From Helicobacter bilis (GTDB lineage Bacteria; Campylobacterota; Campylobacteria; Campylobacterales; Helicobacteraceae): DNA of 64,000 nucleotides. Numbering within the stretch: the first letter of the stretch is position 1; every line of letters begins with the position of its first letter. A model generated the notes under the pieces. It saw only the letters and a program-made list of their open reading frames with translations, was not told the DNA's origin and searched no databases. The DNA lies in the NCBI RefSeq assembly GCF_900198365.1, contig NZ_FZMS01000038.1, forward strand, positions 1-64,000. Reading direction: 5' to 3'. Of the stretch, positions 1 through 8,627 are shown piece after piece. The translations under genes and the position numbers were made by a program.

Positions 1-10
1 TAAACTTTAA

Positions 11-442
11 GACTATGTTAAACAAGAAGGAAATTATAAAGATTCTGAAAGCTATAAGAAAACAAGCCAAAGCTCAAACGCTACTGAAGGTTACGAGCCC
101 ACCGCTAATTCTTTTGCTTTGACTAAAAAGGGTTACAAGCCTGACTTGCCTACCCCAAATGCCATTATACCACAACAAACACTAGAATCTACCATGCAAA
201 AGTTTAATTACGATGAGAAAAAAGCAAAAGACTTACTAGAATGGCATAAAGATTCTAGTCCTTTAACAAAAGATGAAAATGGACTGCCTAAAGTCTTTTA
301 TCATGGCACAACACTAAGCAGTATGAAAAGATTTCATAAAGAACTTAAAAAACCTTTTGAAGTCTTTAATACTAAAGATAATCTAGAATCTTGTCATATT
401 GAGTGCGTAGGCACGAAATATCTTGTTTGGATTCGATACTAG
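11..442 (+). pseudogene. Fragment of an ART-PolyVal-like / phage polyvalent protein, ended by a palindromic repeat
   Basis: The reading frame is open from the stop at 8-10 to a stop at 440-442; a TTG at 119 is the only plausible start and has no ribosome binding site. The protein contains LLEWHKDSSPLTKDENG followed by GLPKVFYHGT. From memory, that combination is typical of ADP-ribosyltransferase-like domains in large phage or conjugative 'polyvalent' proteins. The last residues (from 391 on) are encoded by a half copy of the dispersed palindromic element, so the natural C-terminus is lost. Immediately after, a second frame (426-548) reads DTRISPKDLVRQVAL and may be the continuation of the host gene or another remnant. 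Family assignment is moderate; the broken state is clear. Confidence 0.5.
391..424 (+). repeat. Dispersed palindromic element, left half
   Basis: It starts TTGTCATATTGAGTGCGTAG and runs into CGAAATATCTT. It matches the left arm of the complete hairpin copy at 52107-52177 almost base for base. It is read through by the fragment at 11-442. Confidence 0.75.
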
Positions 443-529
443 AATTTCGCCTAAAGACTTAGTGCGACAAGTTGCTCTAATTTCCAATAACTATAGCTTT
501 AGCCTTGCAGCCCACTCATTAGAATTCAG

Positions 530-620
530 ATTTTGTATATTCCCATAAATATGTATCACCAAAAAAGATTAGGTAATAATGTGGTCTCTTTATTAGCAAA
601 GCATATACTAAGTTTGATTG
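530..620 (-). pseudogene. Degraded duplicate of the 5' part of the pgpA-like gene at 1650-2333
   Basis: About 75 bases here align, with scattered mismatches, to 2161-2240, which encodes KETALLLSLFLAVYLYKNMQ in the intact gene. The minus-strand translation here reads KETTLLPNLFW, a stop, then YIFMGIYK. It is therefore an internal piece of a former paralogue, now with a stop codon. No other part of the parent gene was recognised between 620 and 722. Confidence 0.6.
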
Positions 621-722
621 AATTTGCTATAGATTTGAGTGAGAGATATAACTACTATCATAAAGATAGTAGTATGTTTGAATGCGGTGGGTTGCAAAGA
701 TTATCACACACAAGGCTACATG

Positions 723-1427
723 CTAGAAAATGTAGCTATATCCTATTGTTGTGATGAGATTTCGTGTCGTGGTTGTTTCGTTATTATTGTTGCCTTGATT
801 TTGATTTGCAGGTGGTGTGTATTTAACACCTAGAGTTGGTATCTTAAAGCCCAACTCAAAGCGATGATGATTATTTGCAGTGAGACTTAGCCCGAGATTT
901 ATAGGTAGGATAAAGCCATCTCCCCCTTGTGTTATGAGGGTTGTGATCTGTCCTTGCTCATTTGTTTTTTCAGCACCACTCATTGTCGCATAGCCAAGCC
1001 CAATACCTGCATACGCTCCAAATGCAAAGGTATCAGAGCTTAGGATATTAAGCAAAACATCGACATTTACACTAATCGCATGAGACGAGTTAGAAGTAGT
1101 AGCATCGGTTGTTTGATTTTGTGTTTCTGTAGTTTTTGTGTGTGTATGATGAAAACCATAGTTATAATCCAAATAGCCACGCAAACCAAAGAAGTCAGTC
1201 AGCATATAGTTATAACCTAACTGCACGCCTATATTAAGATATCTTTGTGCAGTGGTTTCATCATTTGTTGTGCCTTGCCCTGTGGTTGTTGTTTTTACAA
1301 AACTTACTGAATAGCCCGTATTAATCCCAGCAAAAAAGCCGCTACCATCGCCCTCATCAGCCAACATGAAGCTTGGTGGAGAGATTAGTGCTAGTGTTAT
1401 TGCTACTTTTCCAAATCGTTTATACAT
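723..1427 (-). CDS. Hop/Hor-like outer membrane beta-barrel protein
   Basis: A 234-residue protein with an N-terminal signal peptide (MYKRFGKVAITLALISPP, cleavage likely near ADEGDGSG). The mature part begins GFFAGINTGYS and ends IGYSYIF, alternating strand-forming residues and a terminal phenylalanine, as in the Helicobacter outer membrane protein family and BAM substrates generally. Thr/Asn/Gln-rich stretches (for example TTTTGQGTTNDETT) look like surface loops. A ribosome binding site (AAAGGGG) precedes the ATG. It is a single gene transcribed towards the remnant region. The exact subfamily cannot be fixed by eye. Ligand or adhesin function is unknown. Confidence 0.75.
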   Translation of the reverse strand: MYKRFGKVAITLALISPPSFMLADEGDGSGFFAGINTGYSVSFVKTTTTGQGTTNDETTAQRYLNIGVQLGYNYMLTDFFGLRGYLDYNYGFHHTHTKTTETQNQTTDATTSNSSHAISVNVDVLLNILSSDTFAFGAYAGIGLGYATMSGAEKTNEQGQITTLITQGGDGFILPINLGLSLTANNHHRFELGFKIPTLGVKYTPPANQNQGNNNNETTTTRNLITTIGYSYIF

Positions 1428-1649
1428 GATAAACCCCTTTTAATCACTTAAAATATTTGCATTTTGTTGTAAAATGCGTGAATTATTGTAACATACTTCA
1501 AAAAAAACGATTTATGTAATATTTATAACTATTTTTTGTAAAAACTATGATATTTTTACAAAATTACTCAAATCATGGAATCTTGTGTATAAATATCTAT
1601 TAGTCTTTTAATTACGCTTAAAATAAAGCTTGGTTAGCACATTTGCAAA

Positions 1650-2333
1650 TTAAGAAAATTTTACTGAAATGTAATAGAGTATCATCACACTTGCACCGCT
1701 TAATACGCCATGCAAAATCGCCCCTAGAATGCTGCCTAGTATTTTGTTTGGCTTTAGGTTATAGAATCTGCCTATTAAACTTGGCTTGTAATAATCATAA
1801 ATTCGTATAAAAATGCAGCCAATAAAGGCTTCTAAGATATACATTTGCCATGTTGCAAAGACAAATAAACACGCACAAAAAAGGCTTATCATAAGCTGGA
1901 TTATAGCAAAATCGTGTGGTATGAGTGGTTTAGCTTGGTTTGTGTTTATGGAATCTTGTGTATTGCTAGATTTGTTTGTGGGGTTAGATTCCAGAATCTT
2001 ACAATTTTGCATCCCTACGCCCTGCACCCACCCATTTGGGTTAGATTCTAAGTTTTTAGATGTTTCGCTACGCTCAACATGACAAGCTGTTTTAGAATCT
2101 AGATCCCCATTATCTTGCATCTCAAACCCTGCACCTTGCCTATAAGACATAGAATCTAGGTTTTGCATATTCTTATAAAGATATACTGCTAAAAAGAGAC
2201 TAAGTAATAATGCAGTCTCTTTATTATGCAAAGCAATGGGATAAATAATAATAAAGCCCAAAATATTTGCAATGATTTTTTGCAATACTAAAGGCTTTAT
2301 CTTATCAAAAATATAAAGATGAAATAATCTCAT
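1650..2333 (-). CDS. pgpA: Divergent PgpA-family membrane protein with an in-frame repeat insertion
   Basis: Last gene of the run ispDF-HP1021-sat-pgpA, 22 nt after sat; as I recall C. jejuni has the same order (Cj1607-Cj1610). The C-terminal part FIRIYDYYKPSLIGRF matches the conserved PgpA stretch (FRLFD..KPS.IGR). PgpA dephosphorylates phosphatidylglycerophosphate in the inner membrane. Several hydrophobic segments are visible. Two things are odd. The expected DE motif after the second membrane segment is not present, and the later DD..AG motif reads GAILHG. Residues ~57-145 are a polar insertion containing the palindromic element (CHVERSETSK). It may be an inactive or strongly altered homologue. 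Family moderate, activity doubtful. Confidence 0.6.
   Translation of the reverse strand: MRLFHLYIFDKIKPLVLQKIIANILGFIIIYPIALHNKETALLLSLFLAVYLYKNMQNLDSMSYRQGAGFEMQDNGDLDSKTACHVERSETSKNLESNPNGWVQGVGMQNCKILESNPTNKSSNTQDSINTNQAKPLIPHDFAIIQLMISLFCACLFVFATWQMYILEAFIGCIFIRIYDYYKPSLIGRFYNLKPNKILGSILGAILHGVLSGASVMILYYISVKFS
2058..2086 (-). repeat. Palindromic element half copy inside pgpA
   Basis: On the plus strand it reads AGATGTTTCGCTACGCTC then AACATGACAAG, the right arm of the dispersed element. In the pgpA frame it is translated CHVERSETSK. It is flanked on both sides by AGAWTCT heptamers. Confidence 0.75.
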
Positions 2334-2355
2334 TGTATGCCTTAATTAAACAACA

Positions 2356-3543
2356 TTAGTTTAGCGAAGTTGTTTGATAAAGTTGCATAAGCTTTAGATA
2401 AAACTCCTCTTCACCGCTATTTTGTATAATCCCGCTTGATGGTAAAATATCATAATACAATCTATCTAAATCCTTGAATCTATGTGGGAATAAAGATGAA
2501 AGCAGAATGGCTGAAATCTGCCTTCTCACAAGCATAGCAGGTGGTAAAAGCCCTAGTCTAAAAAACTCGACAAAAGATCCTGCATTATAGTTAATATGAT
2601 GATGATGTCCATGCGGACAAGTATGGATTGATACAAGCGTTTTACACACATCACAATATACATATTCTGGTAAAATCTCAACTTCTATATTCATACCTGT
2701 GAGAGAATCAAAGATAGAATGCACTTCATTATCTAAATAATACACAGATAAACCGCGATTATTCTCGCCAACAAGCAGTTTATTGCAACCAAAATTCCTT
2801 GCTACAATGGCATTCATAATCATGCGATTCTGCCCTGCATACAGATAGGTATCATCATGCGGGATAATGATAACTCGCTCTTTCATAAGATAATTATCTA
2901 TCAAAAATTCCATACATTTTAGTCGCAAGTTATATTCTATTAAGTCGCTTTTATGTGGTTTGAGTAAGAATACGACTAATAGATCACACTCTTCTAGAGC
3001 GTCTCGCATAATTTTTTCATGGATTCTATGCAAGGGAGATGCACTCATAACAATACCTGCGATATTTTTCGCACTAAGTGTGGCTATGCGTTGGGCTAGT
3101 CGTTTTTTATGCTTAATGATCTCGTTATTTGTGAGTGTGTATTTACCGCTTACACATATTTCGCCTATTCTAGATTCTATATCTTGTATGCGTTTGGAGG
3201 CAAAATCACCGCCCATTATCTTATTGATCCGCTCTTGTTTATTAATGCTAAACACAGAATCTACAATAATGCTACCTGAAGTCTCACCATCTGTAATAAG
3301 CTCGATTTTATCACCCTTTTTTGCCTTTTGCAAGACTTCACTATTGCGTCTTCCACTAGGACTTAAGAGAAATGGGCAAGGATAGCTCTGGTCTTTATAG
3401 ACACCGCTTGTATTGACTGCTTTCATCTGTGCTTCATTCATAAGCTCTGTTACAGGATAGAGTAAGCCCTCTTGTGCGAGATTTAGGACTGAAATCGCTT
3501 CTTTATCGATATAGAGTTGTTTATTTTTTTCTTGAGATGCCAT
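2356..3543 (-). CDS. sat: ATP sulfurylase (sulfate adenylyltransferase)
   Basis: 395 residues. Forms adenosine 5'-phosphosulfate from ATP and sulfate in the cytoplasm. The N-terminal PUA-like domain contains PVTELMNEAQMKAV and PFLLSPSGRRN. The catalytic domain has SPLHRIHEKIMRDALE, corresponding to the family's NPxHRAHE nucleotide-binding motif, and FGCNKLLVGENNRG, corresponding to FGCTHFIVGRDHAG. A zinc-ligand-like patch CDVCKTLVSIHTCPHGHHHH follows. The start overlaps the end of the upstream response-regulator gene by 23 nt, implying co-transcription. No other sulfate-assimilation gene is seen in the window, so its physiological role here is open. Family call is firm. Confidence 0.88.
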   Translation of the reverse strand: MASQEKNKQLYIDKEAISVLNLAQEGLLYPVTELMNEAQMKAVNTSGVYKDQSYPCPFLLSPSGRRNSEVLQKAKKGDKIELITDGETSGSIIVDSVFSINKQERINKIMGGDFASKRIQDIESRIGEICVSGKYTLTNNEIIKHKKRLAQRIATLSAKNIAGIVMSASPLHRIHEKIMRDALEECDLLVVFLLKPHKSDLIEYNLRLKCMEFLIDNYLMKERVIIIPHDDTYLYAGQNRMIMNAIVARNFGCNKLLVGENNRGLSVYYLDNEVHSIFDSLTGMNIEVEILPEYVYCDVCKTLVSIHTCPHGHHHHINYNAGSFVEFFRLGLLPPAMLVRRQISAILLSSLFPHRFKDLDRLYYDILPSSGIIQNSGEEEFYLKLMQLYQTTSLN

Positions 3544-4396
3544 ATTTCTTCCTTTTTTCCCATAAGCTTTTGCGGCTCATGCCAAGTTTTTTTGCTAATT
3601 CTACATCTGGGTATCGCCCCTCAAATTTTGTAATTACAATCCTTTCATATTCTTTAATGGATAGAATCTCACTGCCAATTTCAAGATTATTAGCCATATT
3701 TGTAATATCTACAATATGCGGAAAGGATACTAAATCATCAGAAATCATTGAGATAATAAGACGATAGTTTGCCATTTTGTCTAAGAAATCCTTTTTTTCT
3801 TGCTTCTTTAGATTCTCACAATTTGTAATGTAATAGACTTTATTTTTTTGAAACTCATAATCACTCCATGAGATACTCTTAAGGCTTATAAACTCAAACC
3901 TTAGCTTTCTCTCAATCGCATATTTCATCGCATAAATGTCAGCACTTCTTTGGGAACTCGCTTTGATTAGAATCGGTGGATTATATTGGGGCAGGGTTGG
4001 CGTTTGTAATTCATTTTGTATGAAAGTGAAATAATTTTTAAAGAATCTAATGTCTTCAGCAAGTTCCTTAAAGCCTTTGTAATGCTCGATTTTTCTCACT
4101 AACTCGTCCATTATAAAAGGCTTAATAATATAGTCTTTTGCTCCCATTTTAAGAGGCTTTGACACGGTATCATCGCTGACATAGGATACCATAAGAATGA
4201 TTATGGCGTCTTTATGTGTTTCAATAATGTCTCTATAATCTGCGGTGCTTGTAGAGAGTAGCACAATGTCAAATCCCGTGCGATTTATTGCCTCTTCAAG
4301 TGAAGAAGTGATAAATGATACATACCCACCATCTGCTAATTTACTTGCTATACTTTGGGCTAAATAGGTTTCACTCTCAATAATCAAAACATTCAT
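3521..4396 (-). CDS. Atypical orphan response regulator, HP1021/Cj1608 type
   Basis: 291 residues with an N-terminal receiver-like domain (MNVLIIESETYLAQSIA) and a C-terminal Fis-type helix-turn-helix (LAKKLGMSRKSLWEKRKKYG). The phospho-acceptor site reads DIVLLSTST, with serine where aspartate is expected, and the acidic pair near residue 8 is reduced to E-S; the lysine of YIIKPF is kept. This matches H. pylori HP1021, an atypical regulator without a kinase partner that has been linked to oriC binding and redox response. The neighbours sat and ispDF are the same as in Campylobacter. The ATG has AAAGGAT upstream. Orthology is likely from motif and synteny. Confidence 0.85.
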   Translation of the reverse strand: MNVLIIESETYLAQSIASKLADGGYVSFITSSLEEAINRTGFDIVLLSTSTADYRDIIETHKDAIIILMVSYVSDDTVSKPLKMGAKDYIIKPFIMDELVRKIEHYKGFKELAEDIRFFKNYFTFIQNELQTPTLPQYNPPILIKASSQRSADIYAMKYAIERKLRFEFISLKSISWSDYEFQKNKVYYITNCENLKKQEKKDFLDKMANYRLIISMISDDLVSFPHIVDITNMANNLEIGSEILSIKEYERIVITKFEGRYPDVELAKKLGMSRKSLWEKRKKYGISRKK

Positions 4397-4525
4397 ACAT
4401 ATCCTTTTTTCAAAGTTTTAAGGTATCTTCTTGGGCTAAGATTCTCTTGTAGCTTCTCTTTTGATAGAATCTTTCTCACATAGAATCTTCCCTGCATTAA
4501 AACTTCCTTATTTAATTTCATGGAT

Positions 4526-5983
4526 TTAACAGAACTTCCTTGCACGAAGTTGTGCTATGCTATTTACTAGCACCCCTTCTTTTCTTCCCACAAAGCCTAA
4601 GCCTTCCGCCGTGCTAGCCTTTATGCTGACACACATTTTTGGTAAGTAAAGAATATTTGCTAAGACTTCTTGCATTTGTGCTTTATAAGGCGAGATTCTA
4701 GGGGTTTGGGCTATGATTGTAATATCAAGGTGTATAATCTCTAAGCCAACGCTTAAGCAATAATCATAAACTTCTTTTAAAAGTATCTTAGAATCTATAT
4801 TTTTAAACTCTTGCTTACTATCAGGGAAAAGCTCACCTATATCACCATAGTTCATAGCCCCAAGTATAGAATCTATAATCGCATGTATAGCCACATCGCC
4901 ATCACTATGGGCTTTGAAACCAAAGTTAGATTCTATCTTTACCCCGCAAAGATACATATCTTTAGAATCTATAAAGCCATGTATATCGCTACCATAGCCT
5001 ATGAGAGTGTCGCTTTTATTATGTGCGTTTGCGTGATATAGCTTTTTTAATAAATGCAAGTCATCATGGTATGTAAGCTTTGTCATATCTTTACTGCCGA
5101 TAACAAAGCCAAGATTAGAATCTTTAAGTGAGAGTATTGCAGTGCTTTCATCGCTAAAGTCAATCTCTTTTGTAAAAGATTCTAGAATCTTTTTTGTCTT
5201 TGTGATTTGAGGCGTTTGGATAAGCTTTAGATTCTCTCTCTCTATTGCTTTATGTGTGTTGTTAGTAGAATCATACATGAGTGTTGTATCACTCACTTGC
5301 AAATATGGCACAATGCAGTCAAAATATTCATTCATAAACAAAGATAGCATATCGTGCAATACATGCCTTTTTGTATCAAATCTCGCACAATCATTGACAA
5401 TTATATGTGTGCTTTCTACATGTTGCAGGGCATTTTTTAGAGACTGAAAGCGGGTGTTACCACCGCAGACAATTTCAAGCGGGATTTTATACTCTTTATC
5501 ATTGATATGAAAATACAAAGCATTTGATATGAGTTTTTTCATATAAAATATATCTTTTTTAGAAGCTGTGATGATTATCTTTTGTAAAGGTGTTTTTGTG
5601 TAATGTGTTTGAGAATCTTGGGTTAGATTCTGTGTATCTATGGATTTGCTTGGAATAGATTCGCTATTTTTATTGTTACATTTTATGTCATTTTTGCCTT
5701 GATGGGTATTTGTATGTGTTGCATTTTCTGCTTGTTGTAATGTATTAAGTATGTCTAGTATCTGTGAAGCAAGATTATGTGTTACAAAATACCACAAAGG
5801 CGTAGTCCCAAGCCTTAGCCATTGTTTCTTTGTAGATGGTTTATTGCTAGATTCTATATTTTCATTATGAAATGTATTATTAAAGCATGTATTATTTGCA
5901 TGTAATGTGCTTTTTGCCCTGCCACTGCAAAATCGCACAGAATCTCCAGCTGCCATGATAATAAGCGTTATATCCTTCATCAT
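4526..5983 (-). CDS. ispDF: Bifunctional IspD/IspF, MEP isoprenoid pathway
   Basis: 485 residues, against roughly 400 for H. pylori IspDF. The N-terminal half is the CDP-ME synthase: MAAGDSVRF nucleotide loop, then KKQWLRLG, and IIVNDCARF in the position of the family HDAAR motif. The C-terminal half from about residue 325 is MECDP synthase, with GYGSDIHGF, FKAHSDGDVAIHAIIDSILG and DIGELFPDS carrying the metal ligands. The extra length sits in two polar inserts: residues ~27-50 (inside the IspD loop) and ~90-130, rich in N, T, S and in AGAWTCT-encoded dipeptides. First gene of the operon, ATG preceded by AAGGA. Confidence 0.92.
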   Translation of the reverse strand: MMKDITLIIMAAGDSVRFCSGRAKSTLHANNTCFNNTFHNENIESSNKPSTKKQWLRLGTTPLWYFVTHNLASQILDILNTLQQAENATHTNTHQGKNDIKCNNKNSESIPSKSIDTQNLTQDSQTHYTKTPLQKIIITASKKDIFYMKKLISNALYFHINDKEYKIPLEIVCGGNTRFQSLKNALQHVESTHIIVNDCARFDTKRHVLHDMLSLFMNEYFDCIVPYLQVSDTTLMYDSTNNTHKAIERENLKLIQTPQITKTKKILESFTKEIDFSDESTAILSLKDSNLGFVIGSKDMTKLTYHDDLHLLKKLYHANAHNKSDTLIGYGSDIHGFIDSKDMYLCGVKIESNFGFKAHSDGDVAIHAIIDSILGAMNYGDIGELFPDSKQEFKNIDSKILLKEVYDYCLSVGLEIIHLDITIIAQTPRISPYKAQMQEVLANILYLPKMCVSIKASTAEGLGFVGRKEGVLVNSIAQLRARKFC

Positions 5984-6244
5984 TTTTCCTTAAAAAATAA
6001 ACACTTTATAAAACTTCACACACATGCTAATAACTTTACTTAATGTTACCATATCTCATTTTTCAGTGCGATATGATACAAAAAATATTTATCATTATAT
6101 AATAAATCTGTAAAGTTTGTTACCATTTTATACAAAAACTCTATTTTATCGTTACTAGATTCAAAATTATATTGGGATATAGATAAAATCACACAAGTTT
6201 GCATTACACTTAGACTGAAATTACTCTATTTACAAAGGATTTGC

Positions 6245-7606
6245 ATGAGTGAGAATTTACGAAATACATGGATAGAAAAAAGGGCAAACGATAAAATTAG
6301 GACACAGCTTTATTACGCAAAAAGGGGCATTATCACAGAAGAAATGCGATATGTCGCAAATGTTGAGAATCTTAGCCCAGAACTCATTAGAAAAGAAGTC
6401 GCAAGAGGTAGGCTTATAATCCCTGCAAATATCAATCATAAGAATCTAGAGCCTATGGGTATAGGTGTAGCTTTAAAGACAAAGATTAACTCAAATATTG
6501 GATCATCTCAAATCGTAGAAGATATTGATGAAGAGGTAACAAAGCTTAAGACTTCAATCAAATATGGTGCAGATACTGTTATGGATCTATCCACAGGTGG
6601 CGATTTAGACAAGATTAGAGAGGCTATTATACAGGCATCAAGTGTGCCTATTGGTACTGTGCCTATGTATCAGATTCTACATGATGTGAAAAATGATGTG
6701 TTGAAACTAGATATTGAAACTATGCTTAGTGTATTAAGGAAACAGGCAAAGCAAGGGGTAAGCTACTTTACTATACATTGTGGCTTTTTACTCGCACACA
6801 TGCCAGCAGTCTCAAAGCGAAAAATGGGTATAGTCTCTCGTGGTGGTAGCCTTATGGCAAGTTGGATGCTACATTATCACAAAGAGAATCCTTTTTATGA
6901 ATATTTTGATGAGATTCTAAAAATCTGTCAAGAATATGATGTGTCTTTATCTCTAGGCGACTCTTTACGCCCGGGCTGTTTGGCTGATGCGAGTGATGAA
7001 GCACAATTTGCCGAGTTAAAGGTATTAGGCGAACTAGCAAAAAGGGCGTATGAAGCCGATGTGCAAGTCATGATCGAGGGTCCCGGGCATGTCCCGCTTA
7101 ATCAAATAGAACGAAATGTAGAATTGCAAAAAGAATATTGCAATGAAGCACCATTTTATGTGCTAGGACCGCTTGTTACAGATATTGCCGCAGGATATGA
7201 TCATATCGCAAGTGCCATTGGTGCGTGTGTGGCAGCATGGAAAGGTGTAGCAATGCTATGCTATGTAACGCCAAAAGAGCATTTAGGTCTGCCTAATGCA
7301 AATGATGTGAGAGAGGGCATTATCGCTTATAAAATCGCTGCACACGCAGCAGATATTGCAAGAGGGAGAGTTGGTGCAAGAGACAGGGATGATGCGATGA
7401 GTGATGCAAGATATAGCTTTGATTGGAATAAGCAGTTTGAGCTCGCCCTAGATGGTGAGAGAGCGCAAGAATACCATGATGAAGCCCTGCCACAAGAAGT
7501 CTTTAAAGATGCTGAATTTTGCTCAATGTGCGGTCCAAAATTTTGTAGCTATAAAATCACACAAGATATTTTCAAAAACTATAAAGAAGAGAAATTGCCA
7601 CAATAA
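6245..7606 (+). CDS. thiC: Phosphomethylpyrimidine synthase ThiC
   Basis: 453 residues. A radical SAM enzyme converting aminoimidazole ribotide to HMP phosphate in thiamine synthesis. The C-terminal iron-sulfur motif [10 protein letters not shown] (CxxCxxxxC) is intact. Other hallmark segments are [43 protein letters not shown] and [15 protein letters not shown]. The start has AAAGGA upstream. I searched the 260-base leader for the TPP riboswitch core (CTGAGA and the GGGTGC-type partner) and found none, so control is probably by other means. It stands alone, with no other thiamine genes nearby. Firm call. Confidence 0.96.
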   Translation: MSENLRNTWIEKRANDKIRTQLYYAKRGIITEEMRYVANVENLSPELIRKEVARGRLIIPANINHKNLEPMGIGVALKTKINSNIGSSQIVEDIDEEVTKLKTSIKYGADTVMDLSTGGDLDKIREAIIQASSVPIGTVPMYQILHDVKNDVLKLDIETMLSVLRKQAKQGVSYFTIHCGFLLAHMPAVSKRKMGIVSRGGSLMASWMLHYHKENPFYEYFDEILKICQEYDVSLSLGDSLRPGCLADASDEAQFAELKVLGELAKRAYEADVQVMIEGPGHVPLNQIERNVELQKEYCNEAPFYVLGPLVTDIAAGYDHIASAIGACVAAWKGVAMLCYVTPKEHLGLPNANDVREGIIAYKIAAHAADIARGRVGARDRDDAMSDARYSFDWNKQFELALDGERAQEYHDEALPQEVFKDAEFCSMCGPKFCSYKITQDIFKNYKEEKLPQ

Positions 7607-7737
7607 TGGCTTTTAGAATCTTTATGTTACTCACATTATCCATTTTTAAAGCTAGATTCTAGCTTTAATTTAGCATTGCTTTTTTGTGTTTGTTTCTTAA
7701 AATGTAGGCTTTATTATCTCAATTTAAAAGGGCAGAT

Positions 7738-8325
7738 ATGTTACTAAAAAGTGCGTTTATAGCTTTGTTTTCACTTTATAATGTCGATACAACTATGCTA
7801 AAAGAATGCAAAAGTGAAGCAGATAAAATAAGCGGTTGTGTAGAGAGAATTTATCATTCAAATGGGCGTCTTTGGATGGAAAAGCCATATAAAAATGGTA
7901 AAAAAGAGGGTGTGGAGAGGCTGTATCATGGCGATATGAATATTTTTGTCGAAATGCCATTTAAAAACGACAAGCCAGAAGGAATAAGAAGGTGGTATTA
8001 TCGGAATGGCAATATAGGGGGAGAAGCAATATATAAAAATGGTAAGCAAGAAGGCGTTATAAAAATGTATGATGAAGGTGGAAACTTGCAAGCAGAAGTA
8101 TCAGCTTTAAATCTTATATTGCATGGAGATACAAAACTCTACACAGAAGATGGGAAGCTGTTTATCTTAATCAAAGCCAAAAATGGTAAGATTATAAGTA
8201 GTAAGTGCTTTAATGACAAAGTCCTAACAAACGAAGAATTAAGCGAGTATGATATACTCAAAAGTGCTGAAAAAGCAATTAAATCTTTACAAGAAATATG
8301 CTTTAAAGAGAGTGATTTTAGGTAG
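7738..8325 (+). CDS. MORN_2/YwqK-like repeat protein, secreted or surface
   Basis: 195 residues. The N-terminus is hydrophobic (MLLKSAFIALFSLY), suggesting export. The body consists of repeats of about 23 residues of the form Y-x-N-G-x-L-x-x-E-x-P-Y-K-N-G-K-x-E-G-V, typical of MORN_2/YwqK 'toxin-antitoxin-like' repeats. A paralogue lies at 51210-51811 and shares LKECxSExDKxxGCVE. In many genomes such proteins come in families with variable repeat number; function is not established. AAAAGGG precedes the ATG. No obvious partner gene adjoins it. Confidence 0.65.
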   Translation: MLLKSAFIALFSLYNVDTTMLKECKSEADKISGCVERIYHSNGRLWMEKPYKNGKKEGVERLYHGDMNIFVEMPFKNDKPEGIRRWYYRNGNIGGEAIYKNGKQEGVIKMYDEGGNLQAEVSALNLILHGDTKLYTEDGKLFILIKAKNGKIISSKCFNDKVLTNEELSEYDILKSAEKAIKSLQEICFKESDFR

Positions 8326-8627
8326 TGTATGATTTATAGCTATTCACAACATATTTGCTAGCTTCTATTTTTAGTTTTGATTTTTGGAATCTATCCCATG
8401 TGGGTTAGTGTGGGACTAGAGATTCTAAAAGCAATTTTGTTGTATTGAGTGTTAGCACAAATATCTAACAGGGATTCCAGAAAAAATATTTCACCTTTTT
8501 CAAAGACTCAATATGGCAACAAAACAAACTTTAGATTCTACTTCATTTATGTGAGTTTAAATTGTGCTGCAGGGCATGAATACTAGAATTTAACTTCTAG
8601 TCCAAAGCGAAGTTTGCATAGCATTAC
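8326..8627. other. Intergenic, degenerate palindromic-element remnant
   Basis: There is no gene here. The stretch 8484-8520 reads AAATATTTCACCTTTTTC followed by ACTCAATATGGCAAC, a decayed right arm of the dispersed element. AGAWTCT heptamers are at 8430 and 8531. Confidence 0.45.

Noticed and set aside
533-833. Short plus-strand frames as genes
   Set aside because: No ribosome binding site, odd composition, and the region matches a piece of pgpA on the other strand.
1813-2082. Plus-strand frame of 89 residues opposite pgpA
   Set aside because: It is antisense to a gene with family motifs and consists partly of the palindromic element; no start signal.
6000-6244. TPP riboswitch upstream of thiC
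   Set aside because: The conserved CTGAGA and GGGTGC-type elements are absent; only AGACTGAAATT occurs, which does not fit.
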